Of a stretch of DNA of 64,000 bases, positions 17,813-27,823 are shown one piece after another. The translations under genes and the position numbers were made by a program. The notes under the pieces were generated by a model that was not told where the DNA came from, made no database searches, and was given only the letters and a program-made list of their open reading frames with translations. The stretch lies in the NCBI GenBank assembly GCA_003220435.1, contig QHSL01000072.1:1-64000 (forward strand), given 5' to 3'. Source of the DNA: Candidatus Rokuibacteriota bacterium. GTDB taxonomy: Bacteria; Methylomirabilota; Methylomirabilia; Rokubacteriales; CSP1-6. Each line of letters begins with the position of its first letter. The stretch's first letter is position 1.

Positions 17813-18664
17813 ATGGTCATCGAAAGACGTTGGAAGAAGTGGGTGTTCTTCTACATCCCGCTGACCGTGTTCGTGGTGGGCACGCTGTTCCCGTTCTACT
17901 GGATGACCGTCACCGCGATCCGGCCCGACGCCGAGCTCTACCGTTCGTGGCGGGCGGTGAACAACGCGCCGTTCTGGACGCTCCATCCGACCTTCGAGCA
18001 CTTCCGAGACCTGCTGGCGAAGACCACGTTTCCCCGGTGGCTCCTGAACACGTTCTATATCGCGGTGGCCTCGACGGCGATCTCGCTCCTGTGTGGGCTG
18101 CTGGCGGGCTACGCACTGGCTCGGCTCCGGTTCCCGATGGCCGGCGCGCTCGGCACCTCCATCTTCGTGACCTACCTGGTGCCGCCGACGCTCCTGTTCA
18201 TTCCGCTCGCGGACATCATCCGGGACTTCCAGCTCGGCAATACGCCGTGGGCGCTGATCCTCACCTACCCGACGTTCCTGATCCCATTTTGCACGTGGCT
18301 CCTCATGGGGTACTTCAAGACCATCCCCAAGGAGCTGGAGGAGTGCGCGCGCATCGACGGAGCCACCCGCGTCGGTGCGATGACGCGCATCATCTTCCCG
18401 ATCGCGGTTCCGGGAATCCTGTCGGCCGGCATCTTCGCGTTCACCCTGTCGTGGAACGAGTTCATCTACGCGCTCATCTTCCTGTCGTCGCCCGAGCGCA
18501 AGACCGTGCCGGTCGGCGTGGTGTCCGAGCTGATCCGCGGCGACATCTACTTCTGGGGTCAGCTGATGGCCGGCGCGCTGCTCGGCTCGATCCCGGTGGC
18601 CCTCGTCTATTCCTTCTTTGTCGAGTACTATGTCACCGGCCTGACCGGCTCGGTGAAAGGCTAG
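17813..18664 (+). CDS. ABC transporter permease, MalG/UgpE type (pair 1)
   Basis: 283 aa with six membrane helices. The N-terminal LTVFVVGTLFPFYWMTVTAIRP is typical of MalG-like permeases. The EAA loop is EECARIDGATRVGAMTRIIFPI with the conserved Gly. It forms the membrane channel with the upstream MalF-type protein. The ATG at 17813 follows the repeat-bearing spacer and has no strong ribosome-binding site. Confidence 0.9.
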   Translation: MVIERRWKKWVFFYIPLTVFVVGTLFPFYWMTVTAIRPDAELYRSWRAVNNAPFWTLHPTFEHFRDLLAKTTFPRWLLNTFYIAVASTAISLLCGLLAGYALARLRFPMAGALGTSIFVTYLVPPTLLFIPLADIIRDFQLGNTPWALILTYPTFLIPFCTWLLMGYFKTIPKELEECARIDGATRVGAMTRIIFPIAVPGILSAGIFAFTLSWNEFIYALIFLSSPERKTVPVGVVSELIRGDIYFWGQLMAGALLGSIPVALVYSFFVEYYVTGLTGSVKG

Positions 18665-18690
18665 TCGCTACAGACTAAGGAGACACCTCC

Positions 18691-19782
<1,092 letters not shown>

Positions 19783-19787
19783 ATCGC

Positions 19788-20684
19788 GTGGCGGCGGCGA
19801 GGTCGGCGGGGCGCGCCCGCGACATACGGCTCGCATACCTGCTCCTCGCCCCGACGCTCCTCCTGTTCGGCGTGGTGATCGCGTACCCCGTCGGGTGGGA
19901 GGTGTGGACGAGCCTCACCGACCTCTCACCGCTCAAGGACGGCTCCGCCGAATTCGTCGGACTCAGCAACTACCGCCGTCTGCTCGTCGACGCCGAGTTC
20001 TGGCGAGCCACGCTCGTCACCGTCGTCTACGCGGTGGTCACGAGCGCCGGGAAGCTGGCCCTCGGGCTCGGCTTCGCGCTGCTGCTGGCGCGGCCGTTCC
20101 GGGGTCGGGCCCTCGTCTTCCTGGCGATCTTTCTGCCCTGGGCCTACCCCGCGGGCGTGAGCGTCATCGGCTGGTACTGGACGCTGAACCCGCCGACCAT
20201 CACCGCCTACGCCCCGTTCATGGGGCATCTGAAGTTCTACGTCGACAGCGCCTTGGGCGGCGGCGCCTGGGCCTTCACGAGCGTCATGCTGTTCAACGTC
20301 TGGCGCGGCAGCTCGTTCATCGCCGTGCTGTTGCTGGCCGGCATCAACTCGATCCCGCCGGAGCTGTTCGAGTGCGCGCTCCTGGAATCGAAGAGTCCGT
20401 GGCGTCGCTTCCGCCTGGTGACCGTTCCGCTGCTGAAGCCGTTCCTCGCGCTGGGGGTCTTCCTCTCGATCACGAGCGCCTTCGCCGACCTGTCCAACGT
20501 CTGGATGCTCACCGCGGGCCGTATCGTCTTCCCCCTCGTCGGCACGCACGCGTACTGGTTGGCCGTCAAGGTCGGCCAGTATGGACCCGCCTCGGCGCTG
20601 GCGCTGACGATGGGCCCGTTCCTGCTCGTCGTGCTCCTCGTGCTCTTCCGGCTCTTCGATCGTGCGGAGCGGAGCGCTGCATGA
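19788..20684 (+). CDS. ABC transporter permease, MalF type (pair 2)
   Basis: 298 aa from GTG 19788, 5 nt after the ATPase stop. Six membrane helices (IRLAYLLLAPTLLLFGVVIAYP). The EAA loop is degenerate: FECALLESKSPWRRFRLVTVPLL has Ser-Lys where DG is expected, so coupling to the ATPase may be altered. Its stop overlaps the next permease start (ATGA). Confidence 0.88.
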   Translation: MAAARSAGRARDIRLAYLLLAPTLLLFGVVIAYPVGWEVWTSLTDLSPLKDGSAEFVGLSNYRRLLVDAEFWRATLVTVVYAVVTSAGKLALGLGFALLLARPFRGRALVFLAIFLPWAYPAGVSVIGWYWTLNPPTITAYAPFMGHLKFYVDSALGGGAWAFTSVMLFNVWRGSSFIAVLLLAGINSIPPELFECALLESKSPWRRFRLVTVPLLKPFLALGVFLSITSAFADLSNVWMLTAGRIVFPLVGTHAYWLAVKVGQYGPASALALTMGPFLLVVLLVLFRLFDRAERSAA

Positions 20685-21553
20685 ACCCGAAGCCCTGGTG
20701 GGCGAAGCTCGGCCACGCGAGCCTGGTACTCCTGGTCACGGTGTACTGCGTCTTTCCGATCTACTTCATGCTGGTGCAGTCGCTGAAGACCCCCCGAGAG
20801 GACGTCTTCGGCAATCCATTCATCGTCGTGAATCCCACTTTCGAGAACTTCGAGGAGCTGTTCGAGCGCCAGGGCGAGGTCCGCGGCTTCGTGGGGAGCG
20901 CGCTGCGCCGCTCCTACCCGTTCCTGGACTGGCTCGTGAACACCCTCGTCATCTTTGCCGGGTCGGTGGCGGCGACCCTCGTGGCGAGCGTCGCGGCGGC
21001 CTACGCGCTGGGCCGGCTGCGGCCACCGGGGTTCCGGTGGTGGCGACGCGCGATCTTCGCCGCGTACGTCATTCCACAGACCCTCCTCTTCATCCCGCTC
21101 TATCAGGTCGTGAACACGCTTGGATTGGACGACAGCCTTCTGGCCCTGCTCCTGATCTACCCGACGATGGCGCTGCCCTTCTGCGTGTGGATGCTCTCCG
21201 GCTACTTCCAGCACCTGCCGCGGGAGATCGAGGAGGCGGCCCTGATCGAGGGGGCGAGTCGTGCCACCGCCTTCTTCCGCATCATCTTGCCCATGAGCCG
21301 CCCGGTCGTCGTCGCCGCGGGCATCTTCAGCCTCGGCACCGTCGCCAGCGACTTCATGATCGCTTCGATGTTCCTGCTGACCGCGAACAATCAGACCGTC
21401 ACGGCTGGGCTCGGCACCTTCGACGTGGCGCTGGACGAGCTGGCGGCGGTGGCGGGCGTGAATCTGTTAGCGATCCCGGTGATGACGATCTCAGCGCTCT
21501 TCGCACGGGGCTACGTGCGGGGTCTCACGGCCGCGATGGTCGAGGGCGCCTGA
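20681..21553 (+). CDS. ABC transporter permease, MalG type (pair 2)
   Basis: 290 aa. ATGA overlap with the preceding permease. Six membrane helices. The EAA loop EEAALIEGASRATAFFRIILPM is intact. With the previous protein it forms a second channel in the same operon and has no dedicated binding protein alongside. It ends 9 nt before the convergent beta-propeller gene. Confidence 0.9.
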   Translation: MNPKPWWAKLGHASLVLLVTVYCVFPIYFMLVQSLKTPREDVFGNPFIVVNPTFENFEELFERQGEVRGFVGSALRRSYPFLDWLVNTLVIFAGSVAATLVASVAAAYALGRLRPPGFRWWRRAIFAAYVIPQTLLFIPLYQVVNTLGLDDSLLALLLIYPTMALPFCVWMLSGYFQHLPREIEEAALIEGASRATAFFRIILPMSRPVVVAAGIFSLGTVASDFMIASMFLLTANNQTVTAGLGTFDVALDELAAVAGVNLLAIPVMTISALFARGYVRGLTAAMVEGA

Positions 21554-21562
21554 CCGACTCTC

Positions 21563-22624
21563 TCAGCGAATCGGCGCGATCCGAATGATCCGGTGGAGGG
21601 CCGCCTCCGGAACGTAGAGCGCGCCCTCGGAGTCGAGCACGATCCCACCCGGATCGCCGAGCTCGCTGGCCACGACGCTGACGCTGCCCGCCGGCGAGAT
21701 CCGGAAGATCTGACGAATCTGGTAGCCGGCGCAGACGTAGACGCTCCCATCGGCGCCGGCCGTCAGGTTGGTCCGATGATAGTGACCGCCGGGGAGTCGA
21801 ACGACGAGACGGAGCTCGCCGTCGGGTCCGAGCCGGAACACTTCCCCGACCGAGCTCAGGAACACGAGGTCGTCACCCGGCGTCGCGGTGACGCTCACGA
21901 GCCGCCACATAGGCTCCCGGTCGAGACGAGTGGTTTCCCGTCGCGGCAGGAGCGGGACGAGCAAATCGGCTCGCCTCGGCAGCGGCCGCTCCTCGCGCGG
22001 ATCGATGCGAAAGACCAACGGGCCTCGATATCCTTCGTCGAGCAGCCACCGGAGCGAGGGGGGCAGGGGCGCTTCCGACCGCAGATGGGTTTCGGCACTC
22101 GCGTAGTCCAGCACGATGAGGCGGCCATGCCGGTCGAGCGTCAACGCGGTCCCGCCCAGCAGGTGGTTCAGCCCGACGACCATGGCCTGGAGCCTCTGAT
22201 TATCTCCCAGGCGATAGATGCGATTGCCGTTCTCTTCCCCGAGGAAGAGGTCTCCGCTCCGTGGATCCAGCGCCAGGCTCCCGAGCACCGCCTTTCGCAG
22301 TTCGTCAGCGAAGGGGATCACCACTCGCGGCACGCGCGTCGCATCAATCGGCTGGTGCGTGCGCAAGTCCAGGCGATAGATCTCCCCGGCAGCGTCTCCG
22401 GACCAGCCCGGGCTCAGCGCCACGAGCGCTCCACGAGCATCGAGGGCAAGCTGGATCGGGCGGGGAATCCCCGTGACCACCGTGTCGACCCGGAACCCCG
22501 GCGCGACGTCGACGCCCGCCGATGGCGTGGGGCTCACCGCGAGAAGCCATGTCAACCCTGCGATCACGATTCGTGCCCACCGACGACCGCCGACGGCGCG
22601 CCCGAGGCACGTGACGCTTGACAT
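21563..22624 (-). CDS. Secreted NHL/SMP-30-like beta-propeller protein
   Basis: 353 aa from ATG 22624; the 43 extra upstream residues in the track ORF precede the signal peptide and are unlikely. The signal peptide is WARIVIAGLTWLLAVSPTPSAG. The rest has repeated blade-like units (GEIYRLDLRT, GNRIYRLGDNQ, GEVFRLGPDGEL, GSVYVCAGYQIRQIFRISPAG, GALYVPEAALHRIIRI), as in gluconolactonase/NHL proteins. It probably acts in the periplasm on a sugar lactone or as a binding scaffold. It lies between two sugar-type ABC gene sets. Confidence 0.7.
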   Translation of the reverse strand: MSSVTCLGRAVGGRRWARIVIAGLTWLLAVSPTPSAGVDVAPGFRVDTVVTGIPRPIQLALDARGALVALSPGWSGDAAGEIYRLDLRTHQPIDATRVPRVVIPFADELRKAVLGSLALDPRSGDLFLGEENGNRIYRLGDNQRLQAMVVGLNHLLGGTALTLDRHGRLIVLDYASAETHLRSEAPLPPSLRWLLDEGYRGPLVFRIDPREERPLPRRADLLVPLLPRRETTRLDREPMWRLVSVTATPGDDLVFLSSVGEVFRLGPDGELRLVVRLPGGHYHRTNLTAGADGSVYVCAGYQIRQIFRISPAGSVSVVASELGDPGGIVLDSEGALYVPEAALHRIIRIAPIR

Positions 22625-22755
22625 CCGCGAAGAGCCTCTGCTAGCCTCCGCGTGGCTCGCGAGCGCCGGTTTAGACGAGCGGTGGGCCGACGGGCTCGAG
22701 CCGCCGAGTAGGACCGGCTGCCAGCAGTTCACTTCGTCTCCCGAGGAGCGCATCG

Positions 22756-23220
22756 ATGATCACCAGGGCGTTGATCGCCGCGGCGGCCGGCTTGCTCGTT
22801 ATCGGCCTCGAGAGCATCCCGGTCGACGCGCAGGCCCAGCCGGCCGCAGAACCAAAAGGTGTCACCGTCAAGGGACTCGTCACATCGCTCGGAGGATTCT
22901 CGGCCACGGTGAGCACGCCGATCTTCATCACCGGTGCGACGGTGGAGCTCGCGCCCGGCGGGCAGACTGGCCGTCAAGAATTCCGGGTGCCGACCTACAT
23001 CTACGTCATCGAGGGCATCCTGGTCAGCGAGTACGAATCGGGCCCGATCGGGGTCAAGGGCACTCAGTACCACGCGGCGGGGCAGTCCTTCATGGACAAC
23101 GGGGGCGTAGGCTGGTGGCACAACTTCGCCAACCGCTCGGAGAAGCCCGTCAAGTTCCTGATGCTTCACATTGCCTACCCCGGTCGTCCCGATCCGATTC
23201 AGAGGCCTGACAAAGAGTAA
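22756..23220 (+). CDS. Secreted cupin-domain protein
   Basis: 154 aa with an N-terminal signal peptide (IAAAAGLLVIGLESIPVDAQ). A single cupin fold is visible: GATVELAPGGQTGRQEFRVPTYIYVIEG for motif 1 and WWHNFANRSEKPVKFLMLH for motif 2, but the His pattern of motif 1 is poor, so metal binding is doubtful. Periplasmic, function unknown. Divergent from the propeller gene and convergent with the third permease pair. Confidence 0.75.
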   Translation: MITRALIAAAAGLLVIGLESIPVDAQAQPAAEPKGVTVKGLVTSLGGFSATVSTPIFITGATVELAPGGQTGRQEFRVPTYIYVIEGILVSEYESGPIGVKGTQYHAAGQSFMDNGGVGWWHNFANRSEKPVKFLMLHIAYPGRPDPIQRPDKE

Positions 23221-23238
23221 GCCCGGATCCGGCGCTCT

Positions 23239-24099
23239 CTACTTCCCGGCCCCGCCGGTGATGCCCTGGATGAACCGGTCCAGGAAAAAGTTGTAGAGGA
23301 TTGCCACCGGTAGGCCCACCATCAGCGCCGCCGCCATCAGCGAGCCCCAGTAGTACACGTCGCCCCGGATCAGCTCCGTCGGCACACCGACCGTCACCGG
23401 CTTCTGGTCGCCGGGGGCGACGAAGGCCAGCCCGTAGAGGAAGTCCTGCATCGAGAGCGTGAAGGCGAAGATCACCGCGGTCAGGATCCCCGGGATGCTC
23501 ACGGGCAGCACGATTCGCAGGAGCGCGCCGAGGTAACCGCATCCATCGACGCGGGCGGCCTCCTCCATCTCCATGGGAACGGTCTTGAAGAAGCCCATGA
23601 GCAACCAGGTACAGAATGGGATGGTGATGGTCGGATAGACCAATACCAGCGCCCACCAGGAATCTTGTAATCCGGCCATCGACACCACCCGCGCCAGCGG
23701 GATGAAGAGGATGATGCCCGGGACCAGATAGGTCATGAACACCGCGATCCCGAGATTCTCGGACCCGGGGATCCGAAGGCGCGCCAGCGCGTATCCCGCC
23801 GGCACCGCGATGAGCAACGTGATGACGGCGACCCAGGCGGCGATGCTCATCGTGTTGACGATCCAGGCGCCGTAGTTCGTGCTGTAGAAGAGGTAGGAGA
23901 AATTCTTCCACGTGGGCGGCAGGTGGAACCACAGCGGGAACTGATCCATCCGGTAGAGGTCGGGGTCCTGCTTCAGGGCCGTGAGGGCCATCCAGTAGAC
24001 CGGGAAGATCGCGATGATGACATAGGGGGTGATCGCCCCGTAGATCCAGAGGTGACGCCGGATCTCTCGCTGGCGGTGGGTGCGCGGAGCGGCCGCCAT
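23239..24099 (-). CDS. ABC transporter permease, MalG type (pair 3)
   Basis: 286 aa with six membrane helices (LWIYGAITPYVIIAIFPVYWMALTALK). The EAA loop EEAARVDGCGYLGALLRIVLPV is intact. It starts 3 nt after the stop of the MalF-type gene and is last in a three-gene minus-strand operon: binding protein, MalF-type, MalG-type. No ATPase is encoded with it. Confidence 0.9.
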   Translation of the reverse strand: MAAAPRTHRQREIRRHLWIYGAITPYVIIAIFPVYWMALTALKQDPDLYRMDQFPLWFHLPPTWKNFSYLFYSTNYGAWIVNTMSIAAWVAVITLLIAVPAGYALARLRIPGSENLGIAVFMTYLVPGIILFIPLARVVSMAGLQDSWWALVLVYPTITIPFCTWLLMGFFKTVPMEMEEAARVDGCGYLGALLRIVLPVSIPGILTAVIFAFTLSMQDFLYGLAFVAPGDQKPVTVGVPTELIRGDVYYWGSLMAAALMVGLPVAILYNFFLDRFIQGITGGAGK

Positions 24100-24102
24100 T
24101 GG

Positions 24103-25092
24103 TCAGTACTCCCTGCGCTTCAAGTTTCTGAGCATCAGGATCATCAGGGGCAGGAGCAAGGGGAAGAGGAACAGGGCGATCGCCGCCCCTCGTCCGAGCG
24201 CTCCCGCCTGGATCCCGACCTGGTAGGCGAGCACGGGCAAGATCTTGGTGGCGTTCGCCGGACCACCCTGGGTCAGGAGGTACACGACGCCGAGATCGGA
24301 CAGCGTGAACACGGTGTCGAAGAGGAACCCGATCAACAGAATGGGGGCGATCATGGGAACCACGACGTGACGGAAGCGCTGAAAGAAGCTGGTTCCGTCC
24401 ACGCGGGCCGCGTCGAGGATCTCGTTGGGCACTGACGTGAACCCCGCGAGGAGCACGATGGCGGAGAACGGAAAGTTGCGCCACACGTTCACCATGATGC
24501 AGGCGAACAGCGCCAGGTGGGGCTCACCGAGCCACACCGGCCAGCCCGCGGACCCGTAGGCCCCGATGACCCCGATCCGGCTCAGGAACCAGTTGATGAC
24601 GCTGAACTGGGAGTCGTACATCCACTTCCAGCCGAGCACGCTAATGCTGATGGGAAGCGTGAACGGGATCACGACGAGGCCGCGGACGAACTTCCGGCCC
24701 CAGAAGGGCTGGAGCAAGAGAAACGCGAGGCTGGTACCGAGCAGGCCCTTGAAGATGGCGGCCACCACGGTGAAGCTGATGCTGTTGCGGAGCGCGATGT
24801 AAAAGACGTCGCTCTCGAACGCGGCCCGGAAGTTCTCCAGCCCCACGAAGCTCGCCGAGGTATCGGCGACCGAGGCATCGCTCAATGCCAGAAAGAGCGA
24901 GAACACGAACGGGGCGCCGACGAGGAGGAGAACGTAGAGGACGGCGGGGGCGAGCAAGAGGTAGCCGAAGGCGAGTCGCCTGGACGTCTGGCTTGCGAAC
25001 CACCGGCGCGGGCGGGCCCGAACAGCGACCGAGACGGCAGCGGCCCGGGGGCTTGCCGCCTCCGGGCCGCCGCTCGACGAGCTTGGCGTCAT
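24103..25092 (-). CDS. ABC transporter permease, MalF type (pair 3)
   Basis: 329 aa from ATG 25092, which overlaps the stop of the binding protein (ATGA); the longer track ORF runs antiparallel into that gene. A basic Ser/Ala-rich N-tail of about 40 residues precedes six membrane helices (FGYLLLAPAVLYVLLLVGAPF). The EAA loop LDAARVDGTSFFQRFRHVVVPM is intact. It forms a channel with the following MalG-type protein. Confidence 0.9.
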   Translation of the reverse strand: MTPSSSSGGPEAASPRAAAVSVAVRARPRRWFASQTSRRLAFGYLLLAPAVLYVLLLVGAPFVFSLFLALSDASVADTSASFVGLENFRAAFESDVFYIALRNSISFTVVAAIFKGLLGTSLAFLLLQPFWGRKFVRGLVVIPFTLPISISVLGWKWMYDSQFSVINWFLSRIGVIGAYGSAGWPVWLGEPHLALFACIMVNVWRNFPFSAIVLLAGFTSVPNEILDAARVDGTSFFQRFRHVVVPMIAPILLIGFLFDTVFTLSDLGVVYLLTQGGPANATKILPVLAYQVGIQAGALGRGAAIALFLFPLLLPLMILMLRNLKRREY

Positions 25093-26423
25093 GCCTGCTT
25101 GTGCTTGGCGTAGATCCGACGGTACTCGCCCGCTCCCCACTTGACCGCGTCTTCCAGGGCCATGCCGCGACAGAACTTGGTGATCATGTCGGGGAAGACG
25201 AACGTGTTCACGATCTCCTGGATTGGCGTGGTCGACGGTCCCGGTTGACCGTAGAACGCGACGATCTTCGGGAAGTCCTGGAGGATCTGCAGCTTGGGAT
25301 CGGTGCCGATCACGGGCATGGGCTTCTTGTAGCGGTCGTTGAGGTACGGCATGTTGTAGCCGCGGCTCTGGACCATGCCCTCGAGATCGTTGTCGATGAG
25401 GTACGCCAGCCATTCCTTCGCCGCTTGCTGGTTCTTGGAGAACTTCCACACCATCCAGACGTTCGGCGCCGCGGCGCTCACCCGCTTGCCGGGCAGCCCC
25501 TGGGGCTCGAGGCCGAGGAAGGTGTTCTGGAACACGGGAGGGTTGGTGTCCTCTGTGGTGCGATACGCCGAGATCGCGTCGTGGACCCAGCACGCGATAC
25601 CCGAGGCCAGATATCGGTTGTCGGACGCGTCGTCCCAGGAGAAGACTTCCGGGGTCATGCCTTCCTCGAAGATGGCCTTCGCGAACTTGAGAAACTCGCG
25701 CAGCTCCTTGGAGTCGATCGTCGGCTGGTCACCCGAGGGAGTCGCCTCGGTGCCGCCGAAGCTCCAGAACATCGAACGCCAGAACAGGTTCGCGTCGGCG
25801 CACTGGGACAGCGCGATGCCCGTGGGATGCCCCTTGGGCTTGAGCGTGCGCGCGGCCACCCGCGCCAGCTCCCAGGTGTCCGGATATTTCAGATTGTTGG
25901 CGTCGAACAGGTCCTTCCGGTAGAGCATCGGCGCCAGGATGTAGAAGATCGGCAGGCCGTACCAGCGCCCTTCCACCTCGACGAGTGACTTTGCCGCCGG
26001 AATCCAGCCCCCGTACTTCTTGGCGGCTGTGTCCGCGATGTCCGTCAGATCGACCAAATTCTTGTAGTAGAGCCGGGTGAGGATGGACGAGCCGTTGTAG
26101 ATGATGTCGTGGCCGGCGCCCGCTGCGAACTCGGCCGCCATGCGCGCCGGAATGTCGAGATGCGGAATGTGGTCGACCCGCACCTTGACGCCGTTTTTGT
26201 CGCCCCACTCCTTGGCGAACTTGTCGTACCAGGCGTCGTACGCGGGAATGAAGTGGCTCCACTGGAGGATCCGGAGCGTCGTCCCCTTGATCTGGGCCGG
26301 GGCCTGCCGGGCATCGAGCATCGTGAGAAGAGAGCTGCCCGCCACGCCCGCTCCAGCAACCCTGAGGAACTTCCGGCGGTTGACCGCAGAGGAGGGGGTA
26401 TCGGCCGGTCGGGGATCACGCAT
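25089..26423 (-). CDS. ABC transporter extracellular solute-binding protein, family 1 (second, Tat exported)
   Basis: 444 aa from ATG 26423, chosen because AAGGAGG lies just upstream; the 23 extra N-terminal residues in the track are rejected. Twin-arginine signal NRRKFLRVAGAG. Mature part: LRILQWSHFIPAYDAWYDKFAKEWGD with MalE/UgpB-like lobes. It is distantly related to the binding protein at 15314 and of the same length. First gene of the minus-strand ABC operon. Confidence 0.88.
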   Translation of the reverse strand: MRDPRPADTPSSAVNRRKFLRVAGAGVAGSSLLTMLDARQAPAQIKGTTLRILQWSHFIPAYDAWYDKFAKEWGDKNGVKVRVDHIPHLDIPARMAAEFAAGAGHDIIYNGSSILTRLYYKNLVDLTDIADTAAKKYGGWIPAAKSLVEVEGRWYGLPIFYILAPMLYRKDLFDANNLKYPDTWELARVAARTLKPKGHPTGIALSQCADANLFWRSMFWSFGGTEATPSGDQPTIDSKELREFLKFAKAIFEEGMTPEVFSWDDASDNRYLASGIACWVHDAISAYRTTEDTNPPVFQNTFLGLEPQGLPGKRVSAAAPNVWMVWKFSKNQQAAKEWLAYLIDNDLEGMVQSRGYNMPYLNDRYKKPMPVIGTDPKLQILQDFPKIVAFYGQPGPSTTPIQEIVNTFVFPDMITKFCRGMALEDAVKWGAGEYRRIYAKHKQA

Positions 26424-26472
26424 TGTCAGCCTCCTTGGCTGTCCGAGCAACAACTCATCTAAAGGATTAGCT

Positions 26473-26508
26473 TCTTTATGCGTTCTGACCACTACTTGTC
26501 AAGTGGTC
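26473..26508 (-). promoter_or_regulatory. Promoter with overlapping palindromic operator upstream of the second ABC operon
   Basis: On the minus strand TTGACA (26502-26497) and ATAAAG/TAAAGA (26479-26473) are 17-18 nt apart. The -35 lies inside a near-perfect palindrome at 26487-26508 with centre ACTTGTCAAGT and outer arms GACCAC/GTGGTC. The form resembles GntR-family operators. A repressor bound there would block the promoter. Confidence 0.5.
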
Positions 26509-26547
26509 TCGGCGCGACCCGGCTTTGCGAATGCTATCCTCGCCGCT

Positions 26548-26928
26548 ATGCGCCGACCGCTCGCCACGCTCGTCGTCGTGCTCGCGGCGGTGGGCGCCCT
26601 CACCGGTGGCTCGGCGTGGCTTCTCGACACCCCGAAGGCGCCGCCCGGCGCGTCTCGGGCCGAGCGTCTGTACTTGGGCCTCTGCGCTACCTGCCACGGC
26701 GCTGACGGGCACGGCTCGTGGCGCGCGGCGCTCTTCATGGTCCGTCCCGGGAGCCTCGCCGACAGCGAGCGGCTCGGCCGGCGCTCGGATCAGTACCTCT
26801 GGGACATCATCAAGCACGGAGGAGCGCCGATCGGGAGGCCGGGGATGCCCGCCTTCGGTTCGACGATCAGCGACGCGGAGATCGAGGAGCTCGTCCGGTA
26901 TGTCCGCGGTCTCGCGGTCAAGCGCTGA
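26548..26928 (+). CDS. Small monoheme c-type cytochrome
   Basis: 126 aa from ATG 26548. The N-terminal helix LATLVVVLAAVGALTG acts as signal or anchor. The heme-binding motif is CATCH, with the likely axial Met in GRPGMPAFGSTI. The C-terminal SDAEIEELVRYVRGL helix is typical of class I cytochromes. It would carry electrons in the periplasm. It is convergent with the CusF-like gene, 1 nt away. Confidence 0.87.
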   Translation: MRRPLATLVVVLAAVGALTGGSAWLLDTPKAPPGASRAERLYLGLCATCHGADGHGSWRAALFMVRPGSLADSERLGRRSDQYLWDIIKHGGAPIGRPGMPAFGSTISDAEIEELVRYVRGLAVKR

Positions 26929-26929
26929 G

Positions 26930-27214
26930 TCAGGGAAGGCGTTCGATACGGATGAGGACGAGCCGATCGGCGCGCTGCCGAACGGCGAGCTTGACGCGAT
27001 CTCCCGCTTTCGGCGTGAGGGCATCGAGCAGCGCGGGCTCGGAGGAGACGGCCATGAGCTCCATAGCGCCCATACCGAGCCCCGCGACGGGCTCGTGGCG
27101 CACGACGATCAGGTCAGGCGACGGTCGCGCGACGAGAACGCCGCGCACCTCGTAGGCGGAGGGGCGGAGCACGGTGCCCCAGATGCCGACCGCGAACGCG
27201 GCCAGGAGCACCAC
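26930..27214 (-). CDS. CusF-like periplasmic copper-binding domain protein
   Basis: 94 aa from GTG 27214. The hydrophobic N-terminal segment continues upstream in frame (ALVALLFVVLLAAFAVG), so the true start may be a rarer codon a few residues earlier. The core VVRHEPVAGLGMGAMELMAV...KAGDRVKLAVRQRADRLVLIRIERL matches the small OB-fold CusF-type domain with its Met-rich strand. The canonical W is absent, so copper binding is inferred. It starts shortly after the signal-peptide gene at 27252 on the same strand. Confidence 0.6.
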   Translation of the reverse strand: MVLLAAFAVGIWGTVLRPSAYEVRGVLVARPSPDLIVVRHEPVAGLGMGAMELMAVSSEPALLDALTPKAGDRVKLAVRQRADRLVLIRIERLP

Positions 27215-27251
27215 GAACAGGAGAGCGACGAGCGCGCGTGACGCGGGGATC

Positions 27252-27674
27252 TCAGTACGAGCGATCCTTCTCCCAATCGAACGTCCGCGCGTCGGCTTCC
27301 GGCTTCAGATCGTCGCCCGTCAGCACCCACTTGCCGCCGCACCCTTCGCGAGCGAAGCCGGCCGCCGTCCGGGGCGCAGAACCGATGGACACGATCATCA
27401 CGGCGACGCCGACGAGGCCGCCGAGACCGCAGAGAGCGACCTTGCCCGGGACGTAGAAAACGTTCGCCACGCCGGCGCCGATGTTGTACGCCGCCGACTC
27501 GGCCGCACGGCCGGACGTGTCCGGCTTCATTTCCATCGTCTGTGTGGGGGCGGGCTGTGCCGGGGCGGGCTCGGTGGGGGCCGGCTGCTGTGCGTTCGCC
27601 AGTGGCGCGAGCGGGCCGGTCAGGAGCATCACGAGCGACACGGCCACGGCCAGCGTTCGGAATTCGGTTCTCAT
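27252..27674 (-). CDS. Secreted hypothetical protein with Pro-rich linker and hydrophobic helix
   Basis: 140 aa. A signal peptide (LAVAVSLVMLLTGPLAPLANA) is followed by a Pro/Ala/Thr linker (QQPAPTEPAPAQPAPTQ). A second hydrophobic, Gly-rich segment follows (VALCGLGGLVGVAVMIVSIGSA), then a short polar end with CGGKWVLTGDDLKP. Not recognised; probably exported and membrane associated. Two Cys residues could form a disulfide. It is grouped with the CusF-like gene. Confidence 0.65.
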   Translation of the reverse strand: MRTEFRTLAVAVSLVMLLTGPLAPLANAQQPAPTEPAPAQPAPTQTMEMKPDTSGRAAESAAYNIGAGVANVFYVPGKVALCGLGGLVGVAVMIVSIGSAPRTAAGFAREGCGGKWVLTGDDLKPEADARTFDWEKDRSY

Positions 27675-27823
27675 CGCAAGCTCCTCCTACCCATTGTCCG
27701 CCCTCGGGGGCGCTCGCTTGAAGTATTTCCCGGAGCCTTGACTATAGCAAACGACGCGCCGGCGCGGAAACTCGACAAACGCTATAATCGGCGGCACATT
27801 CTCCTGCGGGAGGTCTGTCACCC

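Noticed and set aside
17630-17864. Small ORFs with RRVVRG repeats between the permease genes
   Set aside because: They arise from the 21-nt tandem repeat in several frames, without ribosome sites or known homology.
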